Assembly (NCBI GenBank): GCA_963971285.1 | Contig: OZ020248.1 | Coordinates: forward strand, 7,440,001-7,504,000 | Reading direction: 5' to 3' | Source: Astropecten irregularis | Lineage: Eukaryota; Echinodermata; Asteroidea; Paxillosida; Astropectinidae | DNA: 64,000 nucleotides | Shown: positions 47,201 to 59,922 of the stretch, in pieces | Numbering within the stretch: position 1 is the stretch's first letter | How the letters are laid out: each line of letters starts with the position of its first letter | The notes under the pieces: model-generated | The model's input: only the letters and a program-made list of their open reading frames with translations | What the model was told of the DNA's origin: nothing | Database searches by the model: none | Program-made: the position numbers and the translations under genes

Positions 47201-48973
47201 ATAGTACATTTTGGGCTACATGTCGTGCAAGTTTCAAGTCGATTGCATCAGTATTCAGGGAGAAATTTCCAACTCTAGCGTCAAAAAGTCTCTCATAGTC
47301 TAAGTGCAGTTTTAATGCGGCCTGCTCGGCGGCCTTCTCGCATAGCGTTTGGTGCTATACTTGGATTTTCGGCCAAGAACATGAGTTTGGAATTTAGTAA
47401 AATCCCATATTTTCCTGTAAATTACATCTGGGGCTACATGTCGTGCAAGTTTCTAGTCGATTGTCTCAGTATTCAGGGAGAAATTTCCAACTGTAGCGTC
47501 AAAAAGTCACTCATAGTCAAAGTGCAGTTTTAATGCGGTCTGCTCGGCGGCCATCTCGCATAGCGTGTGGTGCTATACCTGGATTTTCGGCCATGAACAT
47601 GACTTTGGAATTTGGCAGAGCCAATACTTTCCTGTAGAGTACATGTGGGGCTACATGTCGTGCAAGTTTCAAGTCGATTGCATCAGTATTCAGGGAGAAA
47701 TTTCCAACTCTAGCGTCAAAAAGTCACTCATAGTCTAAGTGCAGTTTTAATGCGGCCTGCTCGGCGGCCATCTCGCATAGCGTGTGGTGCTATACTTGGA
47801 TTTTCGGCCATGAACATGACTTTGGAATTTGGCAGAGCCAATACTTTCCTGTAGAGTATATGTGGGGCTACATGTCGTGCAAGTTTCTAGTCGATTGCAT
47901 CAGTATTTAGGGAGAAATTTCTAACTCTAACGTCAAAAAGTCACTCATAGTCTAAGTGCAGTTTTAATGCGGCCTGCTCGGCGGCCTTCTCTCATAGCGT
48001 GTGGTGCTATACTTGGATTTTCGGCCCTAAACATGACTTTGGAATTTGGCACAGACCATATTTTCCTGTATAGTACATTTTGGGCTACATGTCGTGCAAG
48101 TTTCAAGTCAATTGCCTCAGTATTCAGGGAGAAATTTCCAACTCTAGCGTCAAAAAGTGTCTCATAAGTACAGTTTTAATGCGGCATTCGCATAGCGTGT
48201 GGTGCTATACTTGAATTTTCGGCCATGAACATGACTTTGGAATTTGGCAGAGCCAATACTTTCCTGTAGAGTACATGTGGGGCTACATGTCGTGCAAGTT
48301 TCAAGTCGATTGCATCAGTATTCAGGGAGAAATTTCCAACTCTAGCGTCAAAAAGTCACTCATAGTCTAAGTGCAGTTTTAATGCGGCCTGCTCGGCGGC
48401 CATCTCGCATAGCGTGTGGTGCTATACTTGGATTTTCGGCCATGAACATGACTTTGGAATTTGGCAGAGCCAATACTTTCCTGTAGAGTATATGTGGGGC
48501 TACATGTCGTGCAAGTTTCTAGTCGATTGCATCAGTATTTAGGGAGAAATTTCTAACTCTAACGTCAAAAAGTCACTCATAGTCTAAGTGCAGTTTTAAT
48601 GCGGCCTGCTCGGCGGCCTTCTCTCATAGCGTGTGGTGCTATACTTGGATTTTCGGCCCTAAACATGACTTTGGAATTTGGCACAGACCATATTTTCCTG
48701 TATAGTACATTTTGGGCTACATGTCGTGCAAGTTTCAAGTCAATTGCCTCAGTATTCAGGGAGAAATTTCCAACTCTAGCGTCAAAAAGTGTCTCATAAG
48801 TACAGTTTTAATGCGGCATTCGCATAGCGTGTGGTGCTATACTTGAATTTTCGGACATGAACATGACTTTGGAATTTGGCAGAGCCAATACTTTCCTGTA
48901 GAGTATATGTGGGGCTACATGTCGTGCAAGTTTCTAGTCGATTGCCTCAGTATTCAGGGAGAAATTTCCAACT
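42577..48973 (+). repeat. 2,983 bp higher-order repeat, about 2.1 units
   Basis: The series beginning at 42577 recurs at 45560, and part of it again from 48543. The composition is 632 bp triplets (217+217+198) plus 217/218 bp doublets containing the AAGAACATGAGTTTGG subtype. Rare markers such as TATTCAAGGAGAAA occur at 42790 and 45773. Confidence 0.8.
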
Positions 48974-51400
48974 CTAGCGTCAAAAAGTCACTCATAGTCA
49001 AAGTGCACTTTTAATGCGGCCTGCTCGGCGGCCATCTCGCATAGCGTGTGGTGCTATACTTGTATTTTCGGCCATGAACATGACTTTGGAATTTGGCAGA
49101 GCCAATACTTTCCTGTAGAGTACATGCGGGGCTACATGTTGTGCAAGTTTCAAGTCGATTGCATCAGTATTCAGGGAGAAATTTCCAACTCTAGCGTCAA
49201 AAAGTCTCTCATAGTCTAAGTGCAGTTTTAATGCGGCCTGCTCGGCGGCCTTCTCGCATAGCGTTTGGTGCTATACTTGGATTTTCGGCCAAGAACATGA
49301 GTTTGGAATTTAGTAAAATCCCATATTTTCCTGTAAATTACATCTGGGGCTACATGTCGTGCAAGTTTCTAGTCGATTGTCTCAGTATTCAGGGAGAAAT
49401 TTCCAACTCTAGCGTCAAAAAGTCACTCATAGTCTAAGTGCAGTTTTAATGCGGCCTGCTCGGCGGCCTCCTCTCATAGCGTGTGGTGCTATACTTGGAT
49501 TTTCGGCCCTAAACATGACTTTGGAATTTGGCACAGTCCATATTTTCCTGTATAGTACATTTTGGGCTACATGTCGTGCAAGTTTCAAGTCGATTGCATC
49601 AGTATTCAGGGAGAAATTTCCAACTCTAGCGTCAAAAAGTCTCTCATAGTCTAAGTGCAGTTTTAATGCGGCCTGCTCGGCGGCCTTCTCGCATAGCGTT
49701 TGGTGCTATACTTGGATTTTCGGCCAAGAACATGAGTTTGGAATTTAGTAAAATCCCATATTTTCCTGTAAATTACATCTGGGGCTACATGTCGTGCAAG
49801 TTTCTAGTCGATTGTCTCAGTATTCAGGGAGAAATTTCCAACTGTAGCGTCAAAAAGTCACTCATAGTCAAAGTGCAGTTTTAATGCGGTCTGCTCGGCG
49901 GCCATCTCGCATAGCGTGTGGTGCTATACCTGGATTTTCGGCCATGAACATGACTTTGGAATTTGGCAGAGCCAATACTTTCCTGTAGAGTACATGTGGG
50001 GCTACATGTCGTGCAAGTTTCAAGTCGATTGCATCAGTATTCAGGGAGAAATTTCCAACTCTAGCGTCAAAAAGTCACTCATAGTCTAAGTGCAGTTTTA
50101 ATGCGGCCTGCTCGGCGGCCATCTCGCATAGCGTGTGGTGCTATACTTGGATTTTCGGCCATGAACATGACTTTGGAATTTGGCAGAGCCAATACTTTCC
50201 TGTAGAGTATATGTGGGGCTACATGTCGTGCAAGTTTCTAGTCGATTGCATCAGTATTTAGGGAGAAATTTCTAACTCTAACGTCAAAAAGTCACTCATA
50301 GTCTAAGTGCAGTTTTAATGCGGCCTGCTCGGCGGCCTTCTCTCATAGCGTGTGGTGCTATACTTGGATTTTCGGCCCTAAACATGACTTTGGAATTTGG
50401 CACAGACCATATTTTCCTGTATAGTACATTTTGGGCTACATGTCGTGCAAGTTTCAAGTCAATTGCCTCAGTATTCAGGGAGAAATTTCCAACTCTAGCG
50501 TCAAAAAGTGTCTCATAAGTACAGTTTTAATGCGGCATTCGCATAGCGTGTGGTGCTATACTTGAATTTTCGGCCATGAACATGACTTTGGAATTTGGCA
50601 GAGCCAATACTTTCCTGTAGAGTACATGTGGGGCTACATGTCGTGCAAGTTTCAAGTCGATTGCATCAGTATTCAGGGAGAAATTTCCAACTCTAGCGTC
50701 AAAAAGTCACTCATAGTCTAAGTGCAGTTTTAATGCGGCCTGCTCGGCGGCCATCTCGCATAGCGTGTGGTGCTATACTTGGATTTTCGGCCATGAACAT
50801 GACTTTGGAATTTGGCAGAGCCAATACTTTCCTGTAGAGTATATGTGGGGCTACATGTCGTGCAAGTTTCTAGTCGATTGCATCAGTATTTAGGGAGAAA
50901 TTTCTAACTCTAACGTCAAAAAGTCACTCATAGTCTAAGTGCAGTTTTAATGCGGCCTGCTCGGCGGCCTTCTCTCATAGCGTGTGGTGCTATACTTGGA
51001 TTTTCGGCCCTAAACATGACTTTGGAATTTGGCACAGACCATATTTTCCTGTATAGTACATTTTGGGCTACATGTCGTGCAAGTTTCAAGTCAATTGCCT
51101 CAGTATTCAGGGAGAAATTTCCAACTCTAGCGTCAAAAAGTGTCTCATAAGTACAGTTTTAATGCGGCATTCGCATAGCGTGTGGTGCTATACTTGAATT
51201 TTCGGACATGAACATGACTTTGGAATTTGGCAGAGCCAATACTTTCCTGTAGAGTATATGTGGGGCTACATGTCGTGCAAGTTTCTAGTCGATTGCCTCA
51301 GTATTCAGGGAGAAATTTCCAACTCTAGCGTCAAAAAGTCACTCATAGTCAAAGTGCACTTTTAATGCGGCCTGCTCGGCGGCCATCTCGCATAGCGTGT
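46600..51400 (+). repeat. 2,351 bp higher-order repeat, two units
   Basis: 46600-48950 recurs at 48951-51300. It equals the 2,983 bp unit minus one 632 bp triplet, as expected from unequal exchange deleting three monomers. Confidence 0.78.
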
Positions 51401-51790
51401 GGTGCTATACTTGGATTTTCGGCCATGAACATGACTTTGGAATTTGGCAGAGCCAATACTTTCCTGTAGAGTACATGCGGGGATACATGTTGTGCAAGTT
51501 CCAAGTCGATTGCATCAGTATTCAGGGAGAAATTTCCAACTCTAGCGTCAAAAAGTCTCTCATAGTCTAAGTGCAGTTTTAATGCGGCCTGCTCGGCGGC
51601 CTTCTCGCATAGCGTTTGGTGCTATCCTTGGATTTTCGGCCAAGAACATGAGTTTGGAATTTAGTAAAATCCCATATTTTCCTGTAAATTACATCTGGGG
51701 CTACATGTCGTGCAAGTTTCTAGTCGATTGCCTCAGTATTCAGGGAGAAATTTCCAACCGTAGCGTCAAAAAGTCACTCATAGTCAAAGT

Positions 51791-54700
51791 GCAGTTTTAA
51801 TGCGGCCTGCTCGGCGGCCATCTCGCATAGCGTGTGGTGCTATACTTGGATTTTCGGCCATGAACATGACTTTGGAATTTGGCAGAGCCAATACTTTCCT
51901 GTAGAGTATATGTGGGGCTACATGTCGTGCAAGTTTCTAGTCGATTGCATCAGTATTTAGGGAGAAATTTCTAACTCTAACGTCAAAAAGTCACTCATAG
52001 TCTAAGTGCAGTTTTAATGCGGCCTGCTCGGCGGCCTTCTCTCATAGCGTGTGGTGCTATACTTGGATTTTCGGCCCTAAACATGACTTTGGAATTTGGC
52101 ACAGACCATATTTTCCTGTATAGTACATTTTGGGCTACATGTCGTGCAAGTTTCAAGTCAATTGCCTCAGTATTCAGGGAGAAATTTCCAACTCTAGCGT
52201 CAAAAAGTGTCTCATAAGTACAGTTTTAATGCGGCATTCGCATAGCGTGTGGTGCTATACTTGAATTTTCGGACATGAACATGACTTTGGAATTTGGCAG
52301 AGCCAATACTTTCCTGTAGAGTATATGTGGGGCTACATGTCGTGCAAGTTTCTAGTCGATTGCCTCAGTATTCAGGGAGAAATTTCCAACTCTAGCGTCA
52401 AAAAGTCACTCATAGTCAAAGTGCACTTTTAATGCGGCCTGCTCGGCGGCCATCTCGCATAGCGTGTGGTGCTATACTTGGATTTTCGGCCATGAACATG
52501 ACTTTGGAATTTGGCAGAGCCAATACTTTCCTGTAGAGTACATGCGGGGATACATGTTGTGCAAGTTCCAAGTCGATTGCATCAGTATTCAGGGAGAAAT
52601 TTCCAACTCTAGCGTCAAAAAGTCTCTCATAGTCTAAGTGCAGTTTTAATGCGGCCTGCTCGGCGGCCTTCTCGCATAGCGTTTGGTGCTATCCTTGGAT
52701 TTTCGGCCAAGAACATGAGTTTGGAATTTAGTAAAATCCCATATTTTCCTGTAAATTACATCTGGGGCTACATGTCGTGCAAGTTTCTAGTCGATTGCCT
52801 CAGTATTCAGGGAGAAATTTCCAACCGTAGCGTCAAAAAGTCACTCATAGTCAAAGTGCAGTTTTAATGCGGCCTGCTCGGCGGCCTTCTCTTATAGCGT
52901 GTGGTGCTATACTTGGATTTTCGGCCATGAACATGACTTTGGAATTTGGCAGAGCCAATACTTTCCTGTAGAGTACATGTGGGGCTACATGTCGTGCAAG
53001 TTTCAAGTCGATTGCATCAGTATTCAGGGAGAAATTTCCAACTCTAGCGTCAAAAAGTCACTCATAGTCTAAGTGCAGTTTTAATGCGGCCTGCTCGGCG
53101 GCCTTCTCTCATAGCGTGTGGTGCTATACTTGGATTTTCGGCCCTAAACATGACTTTGGAATTTGGCACAGACCATATTTTCCTGTAGAGTACATTTTGG
53201 GCTACATGTCGTGCAAGTTTCAAGTCAATTGCCTCAGTATTCAGGGAGAAATGTCCAACTCTAGCGTCAAAAAGTGTCTCATAAGTACAGTTTTAATGCG
53301 GCATTCGCATAGCGTGTGGTGCTATACTTGAATTTTCGGACATGAACATGACTTTGGAATTTGGCATAGGCCATATTTTCCTGTAGAGTACATCTAGGGC
53401 TACATGTCGTGCAAGTTTCTAGTCGATTGCCTCAGTATTCAGGGAGAAATTTCCAACTCTAGCGTCAAAAAGTCACTCATAGTCAAAGTGCACTTTTAAT
53501 GCGGCCTGCTCGGCGGCCATCTCGCATAGCGTGTGGTGCTATACTTGGATTTTCGGCCATGAACATGACTTTGGAATTTGGCAGAGCCCATACTTTCCTG
53601 TAGAGTACATGCGGGGCTACATGATGTGCAAGTTTCAAGTCGATTGCATCAGTATTCAGGGAGAAATTTCCAACTCTAGCGTCAAAAAGTCTCTCATAGT
53701 CTAAGTGCAGTTTTAATGCGGCCTGCTCGGCGGCCTTCTCGCATAGCGTTTGGTGCTATACTTGTTTTTTCGGCCAAGAACTTGAGTTTGGAATTTAGTA
53801 AAATCCCATATTTTCCTGTAAATTACATCTGGGGCTACATGTCGTGCAAGTTTCTAGTCGATTGCCTCAGTATTCAGGGAGAAATTTCCAACTGTAGCGT
53901 CAAAAAGTCACTCATAGTCAAAGTGCACTTTTAATGCGGCCTGCTCGGCGGCCACCTCGCATAGCGTGTGGTGCTATACTTGGATTTTCGGCCATGAACA
54001 TGACTTTGGAATTTGGCAGAGCCAATACTTTCCTGTAGAGTATATGTGGGGCTACATGTCGTGCAAGTTTCTAGTCGATTGCATCAGTATTTAGGGAGAA
54101 ATTTCCAACTCTAACGTCAAAAAGTCACTCATAGTCTAAGTGCAGTTTTAATGCGGCCTGCTCGGCGGCCTTCTCTCATAGCGTGTGGTGCTATACTTGG
54201 ATTTTCGGCCCTAAACATGACTTTGGAATTTGGCACAGACCATATTTTCCTGTATAGTACATTTTGGGCTACATGTCGTGCAAGTTTCAAGTCGATTGCA
54301 TCAGTATTTAGGGAGAAATTTCCAACTCTAACGTCAAAAAGTCACTCATAGTCTAAGTGCAGTTTTAATGCGGCCTGCTCGGCGGCCTTCTCTCATAGCG
54401 TGTGGTGCTATACTTGGATTTTCGGCCCTAAACATGACTTTGGAATTTGGCACAGACCATATTTTCCTGTATAGTACATTTTGGGCTACATGTCGTGCAA
54501 GTTTCAAGTCAATTGCCTCAGTATTCAAGGAGAAATTTCCAACTCTAGCGTCAAAAAGTGTCTCATAAGTACAGTTTTAATGCGGCATTCGCATAGCGTG
54601 TGGTGCTATACTTGAATTTTCGGACATGAACATGACTTTGGAATTTGGCAGAGCCAATACTTTCCTGTAGAGTATATGTGGGGCTACATGTCGTGCAAGT

Positions 54701-55978
54701 TTCTAGTCGATTGCCTCAGTATTCAGGGAGAAATTTCCAACTCTAGCGTCAAAAAGTCACTCATAGTCTAAGTGCAGTTTTAATGGGGCCTGCTCGGCGG
54801 CCTTCTCTCATAGCGTGTGGTGCTATACTTGGATTTTCGGCCCTAAACATGACTTTGGAATTTGGCACAGACCATATTTTCCTGTATAGTACATTTTGGG
54901 CTACATGTCGTGCAAGTTTCTAGTCGATTGCCTCATTATTCAGGGAGAAATTTCCAACTCTAGCGTCAAAAAGTCACTCATAGTCTAAGTGCAGTTTTAA
55001 TGCGGCCTGCTCGGCGGCCTTCTCTCATAGCGTGTGGTGCTATACTTGGATTTTCGGCCCTAAACATGACTTTGGAATTTGGCACAGACCATATTTTCCT
55101 GTATAGTACATTTTGGGCTACATGTCGTGCAAGTTTCAAGTCAATTGCCTCAGTATTCAGGGAGAAATTTCCAACTCTAGCGTCAAAAAGTGTCTCATAA
55201 GTACAGTTTTAATGCGGCATTCGCATAGCGTGTGGTGCTATACTTGAATTTTCGGACATGAACATGACTTTGGAATTTGGCAGAGCCAATACTTTCCTGT
55301 AGAGTACATGCGGGGCTACATGTTGTGCAAGTTTCAAGTCGATTGCATCAGTATTCAGGGAGAAATTTCCAACTCTAGCGTCAAAAAGTCACTCATAGTC
55401 AAAGTGCACTTTTAATGCGGCCTGCTCGGCGGCCATCTCGCATAGCGTGTGGTGCTATACTTGTATTTTCGGCCATGAACATGACTTTGGAATTTGGCAG
55501 AGCCAATACTTTCCTGTAGAGTACATGCGGGGCTACATGTTGTGCAAGTTTCAAGTCGATTGCATCAGTATTCAGGGAGAAATTTCCAACTCTAGCGTCA
55601 AAAAGTCTCTCATAGTCTAAGTGCAGTTTTAATGCGGCCTGCTCGGCGGCCTTCTCGCATAGCGTTTGGTGCTATACTTGGATTTTCGGCCAAGAACATG
55701 AGTTTGGAATTTAGTAAAATCCCATATTTTCCTGTAAATTACATCTGGGGCTACATGTCGTGCAAGTTTCTAGTCGATTGTCTCAGTATTCAGGGAGAAA
55801 TTTCCAACTCTAGCGTCAAAAAGTCACTCATAGTCTAAGTGCAGTTTTAATGCGGCCTGCTCGGCGGCCTCCTCTCATAGCGTGTGGTGCTATACTTGGA
55901 TTTTCGGCCCTAAACATGATTTTGGAATTTGGCACAGTCCATATTTTCCTGTATAGTACATTTTGGGCTACATGTCGT
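51791..55978 (+). repeat. 4.2 kb segment duplicated (second copy)
   Basis: Downstream partner of 40056-44243. The match ends near 55978, where CAAGTTTTAAGTCAATTG replaces CAAGTTTCAAGTCGATTG. Confidence 0.8.
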
Positions 55979-58040
55979 GCAAGTTTTAAGTCAATTGCCT
56001 CAGTATTCAGGGAGAAATTTCCAACTCTAGCGTCAAAAAGTGTCTCATAGTCTAAATACAGTTTTAATGCGGCCTTCGCATATAGCTTGTGGTGCTATAC
56101 TTGAATTTTCGGACATGAACATGACTTTGGAATTTGGCATAGCCCATATTTTCCTGTAAAGTACATCTAGGGCTACATGTCGTGCAAGTTTCAAGTCTAT
56201 TGCCTCAGTATTTAGGAAGAAATTTCCAACTCTAGCGTCAAAAAGTCAATCATAGTCAAAGTGCAGTTTTAATGCCGCCTGCTCGGCGGCCATCTCGCAT
56301 AGCGTGTGGTGCTATACTTGGATTTTCGGCCATGAACATGACTTTGGAATTTGGCAGAGCCAATACTTTCCTGTAGAGTACATGCGGGGCTACATGTTGT
56401 GCAAGTTTCAAGTCGATTGCATCAGTATTCAGGGAGAAATTTCCAACTCTAGCGTCAAAAAGTCTCTCATAGTCTAAGTGCAGTTTTAATGCGGCCTGCT
56501 CGGCGGCCTTCTCGCATAGCGTTTGGTGCTATACTTGGATTTTCGGCCAAGAACATGAGTTTGGAATTTAGTAAAATCCCATATTTTCCTGTAAATTACA
56601 TCTGGGGCTACATGTCGTGCAAGTTTCTAGTCGATTGTCTCAGTATTCAGGGAGAAATTTCCAACTCTAGCGTCAAAAAGTCACTCATAGTCTAAGTGCA
56701 GTTTTAATGCGGCCTGCTCGGCGGCCTCCTCTCATAGCGTGTGGTGCTATACTTGGATTTTCGGCCCTAAACATGATTTTGGAATTTGGCACAGTCCATA
56801 TTTTCCTGTATAGTACATTTTGGGCTACATGTCGTGCAAGTTTTAAGTCAATTGCCTCAGTATTCAGGGAGAAATTTCCAACTCTAGCGTCAAAAAGTGT
56901 CTCATAGTCTAAATACAGTTTTAATGCGGCCTTCGCATATAGCTTGTGGTGCTATACTTGAATTTTCGGACATGAACATGACTTTGGAATTTGGCATAGC
57001 CCATATTTTCCTGTAAAGTACATCTAGGGCTACATGTCGTGCAAGTTTCAAGTCTATTGCCTCAGTATTTAGGAAGAAATTTCCAACTCTAGCGTCAAAA
57101 AGTCAATCATAGTCAAAGTGCAGTTTTAATGCCGCCTGCTCGGCGGCCATCTCGCATAGCGTGTGGTGCTATACTTGGATTTTCGGCCATGAACATGACT
57201 TTGGAATTTGGCAGAGCCAATACTTTCCTGTAGAGTACATGCGGGGCTACATGTTGTGCAAGTTTCAAGTCGATTGCATCAGTATTCAGGGAGAAATTTC
57301 CAACTCTAGCGTCAAAAAGTCTCTCATAGTCTAAGTGCAGTTTTAATGCGGCCTGCTCGGCGGCCTTCTCGCATAGCGTTTGGTGCTATACTTGGATTTT
57401 CGGCCAAGAACATGAGTTTGGAATTTAGTAAAATCCCATATTTTCCTGTAAATTACATCTGGGGCTACATGTCGTGCAAGTTTCTAGTCGATTGTCTCAG
57501 TATTCAGGGAGAAATTTCCAACTCTAGCGTCAAAAAGTCACTCATAGTCTAAGTGCAGTTTTAATGCGGCCTGCTCGGCGGCCTCCTCTCATAGCGTGTG
57601 GTGCTATACTTGGATTTTCGGCCCTAAACATGACTTTGGAATTTGGCACAGTCCATATTTTCCTGTATAGTACATTTTGGGCTACATGTCGTGCAAGTTT
57701 TAAGTCAATTGCCTCAGTATTCAGGGAGAAATTTCCAACTCTAGCGTCAAAAAGTGTCTCATAGTCTAAGTACAGTTTTAATGCGGCCTTCGCATATAGC
57801 TTGTGGTGCTATACTTGAATTTTCGGACATGAACATGACTTTGGAATTTGGCAAAGCCCATATTTTCCTGTAAAGTACATCTAGGGCTACATGTCGTGCA
57901 AGTTTCAAGTCTATTGCCTCAGTATTTAGGAAGAAATTTCCAACTCTAGCGTCAAAAAGTCAATCATAGTCAAAGTGCAGTTTTAATGCCGCCTGCTCGG
58001 CGGCCATCTCGCATAGCGTGTGGTGCTATACTTGGATTTT
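55460..58040 (+). repeat. 857 bp higher-order repeat, three tandem units
   Basis: A four-monomer unit with markers GCATATAGCTTGTGG, TATTTAGGAAGAAA, GTCAATCATAGTC and ATGCCGCCTGCTCGG repeats three times at 857 bp spacing. The third unit has small differences (AAACATGACTTTGG where units 1 and 2 have AAACATGATTTTGG). Confidence 0.85.
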
Positions 58041-58594
58041 CGGCCATGAACATGACTTTGGAATTTGGCAGAGCCAATACTTTCCTGTAGAGTATATGTG
58101 GGGCTACATGTCGTGCAAGTTTCTAGTCGATTGCATCAGTATTTAGGGAGAAATTTCCAACTCTAACGTCAAAAAGTCACTCATAGTCTAAGTGCAGTTT
58201 TAATGCGGCCTGCTCGGCGGCCTTCTCTCATAGCGTGTGGTGCTATACTTGGATTTTCGGCCCTAAACATGACTTTGGAATTTGGCACAGACCATATTTT
58301 CCTGTATAGTACATTTTGGGCTACATGTCGTGCAAGTTTCAAGTCAATTGCCTCAGTATTCAGGGAGAAATTTCCAACTCTAGCGTCAAAAAGTGTCTCA
58401 TAAGTACAGTTTTAATGCGGCATTCGCATAGCGTGTGGTGCTATACTTGAATTTTCGGACATGAACATGACTTTGGAATTTGGCAGAGCCAATACTTTCC
58501 TGTAGAGTATATGTGGGGCTACATGTCGTGCAAGTTTCTAGTCGATTGCCTCAGTATTCAGGGAGAAATTTCCAACTCTAGCGTCAAAAAGTCA

Positions 58595-59922
58595 CTCATA
58601 GTCAAAGTGCACTTTTAATGCGGCCTGCTCGGCGGCCATCTCGCATAGCGTGTGGTGCTATACTTGGATTTTCGGCCATGAACATGACTTTGGAATTTGG
58701 CAGAGCCAATACTTTCCTGTAGAGTACATGCGGGGCTACATGTTGTGCAAGTTCCAAGTCGATTGCATCAGTATTCAGGGAGAAATTTCCAACTCTAGCG
58801 TCAAAAAGTCTCTCATAGTATAAGTGCAGTTTTAATGCGGCCTGCTCGGCGGCCTTCTCGCATAGCGTTTGGTGCTATCCTTGGATTTTCGGCCAAGAAC
58901 ATGAGTTTGGAATTTAGTAAAATCCCATATTTTCCTGTAAATTACATCTGGGGCTACATGTCGTGCAAGTTTCTAGTCGATTGCCTCAGTATTCAGGGAG
59001 AAATTTCCAACTCTAGCGTCAAAAAGTCACTCATAGTCAAAGTGCACTTTTAATGCGGCCTGCTCGGCGGCCATCTCGCATAGCGTGTGGTGCTATACTT
59101 GGATTTTCGGCCATGAACATGACTTTGGAATTTGGCAGAGCCAATACTTTCCTGTAGAGTACATGCGGGGCTACATGTTGTGCAAGTTCCAAGTCGATTG
59201 CATCAGTATTCAGGGAGAAATTTCCAACTCTAGCGTCAAAAAGTCTCTCATAGTATAAGTGCAGTTTTAATGCGGCCTGCTCGGCGGCCTTCTCGCATAG
59301 CGTTTGGTGCTATCCTTGGATTTTCGGCCAAGAACATGAGTTTGGAATTTAGTAAAATCCCATATTTTCCTGTAAATTACATCTGGGGCTACATGTCGTG
59401 CAAGTTTCTAGTCGATTGCCTCAGTATTCAGGGAGAAATTTCCAACCGTAGCGTCAAAAAGTCACTCATAGTCAAAGTGCAGTTTTAATGCGGCCTGCTC
59501 GGCGGCCTTCTCTCATAGCGTGTGGTGCTATACTTGGATTTTCGGCCATGAACATGACTTTGGAATTTGGCAGAGCCAATACTTTCCTGTAGAGTACATT
59601 TTGGGCTACATGTCGTGCAAGTTTCAAGTCAATTGCCTCAGTATTCAGGGAGAAATTTCCAACTCTAGCGTCAAAAAGTCTCTCATAGTCTAAGTGCAGT
59701 TTTAATGCGGCCTGCTCGGCGGCCTTCTCGCATAGCGTTTGGTGCTATGCTTTTTTTTTCGGCCAAGAACATGAGTTTGGAATTTAGTAAAATCCCATAT
59801 TTTCCTGTAAATTACATCTGGGGCTACATGTCGTGCAAGTTTCTAGTCGATTGCCTCAGTATTCAGGGAGAAATTTCCAACTGTAGCGTCAAAAAGTCAC
59901 TCATAGTCAAAGTGCACTTTTA
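58595..59922 (+). repeat. 435 bp dimeric higher-order repeat, about three units
   Basis: A 217 + 218 bp dimer (GCCATGAAC type followed by GCCAAGAACATGAG type) repeats at 435 bp. The first two units share TAGTATAAGTGCAG and GCTATCCTTGG. The third is more diverged and has a poly-T expansion near 59752-59760. Confidence 0.75.
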
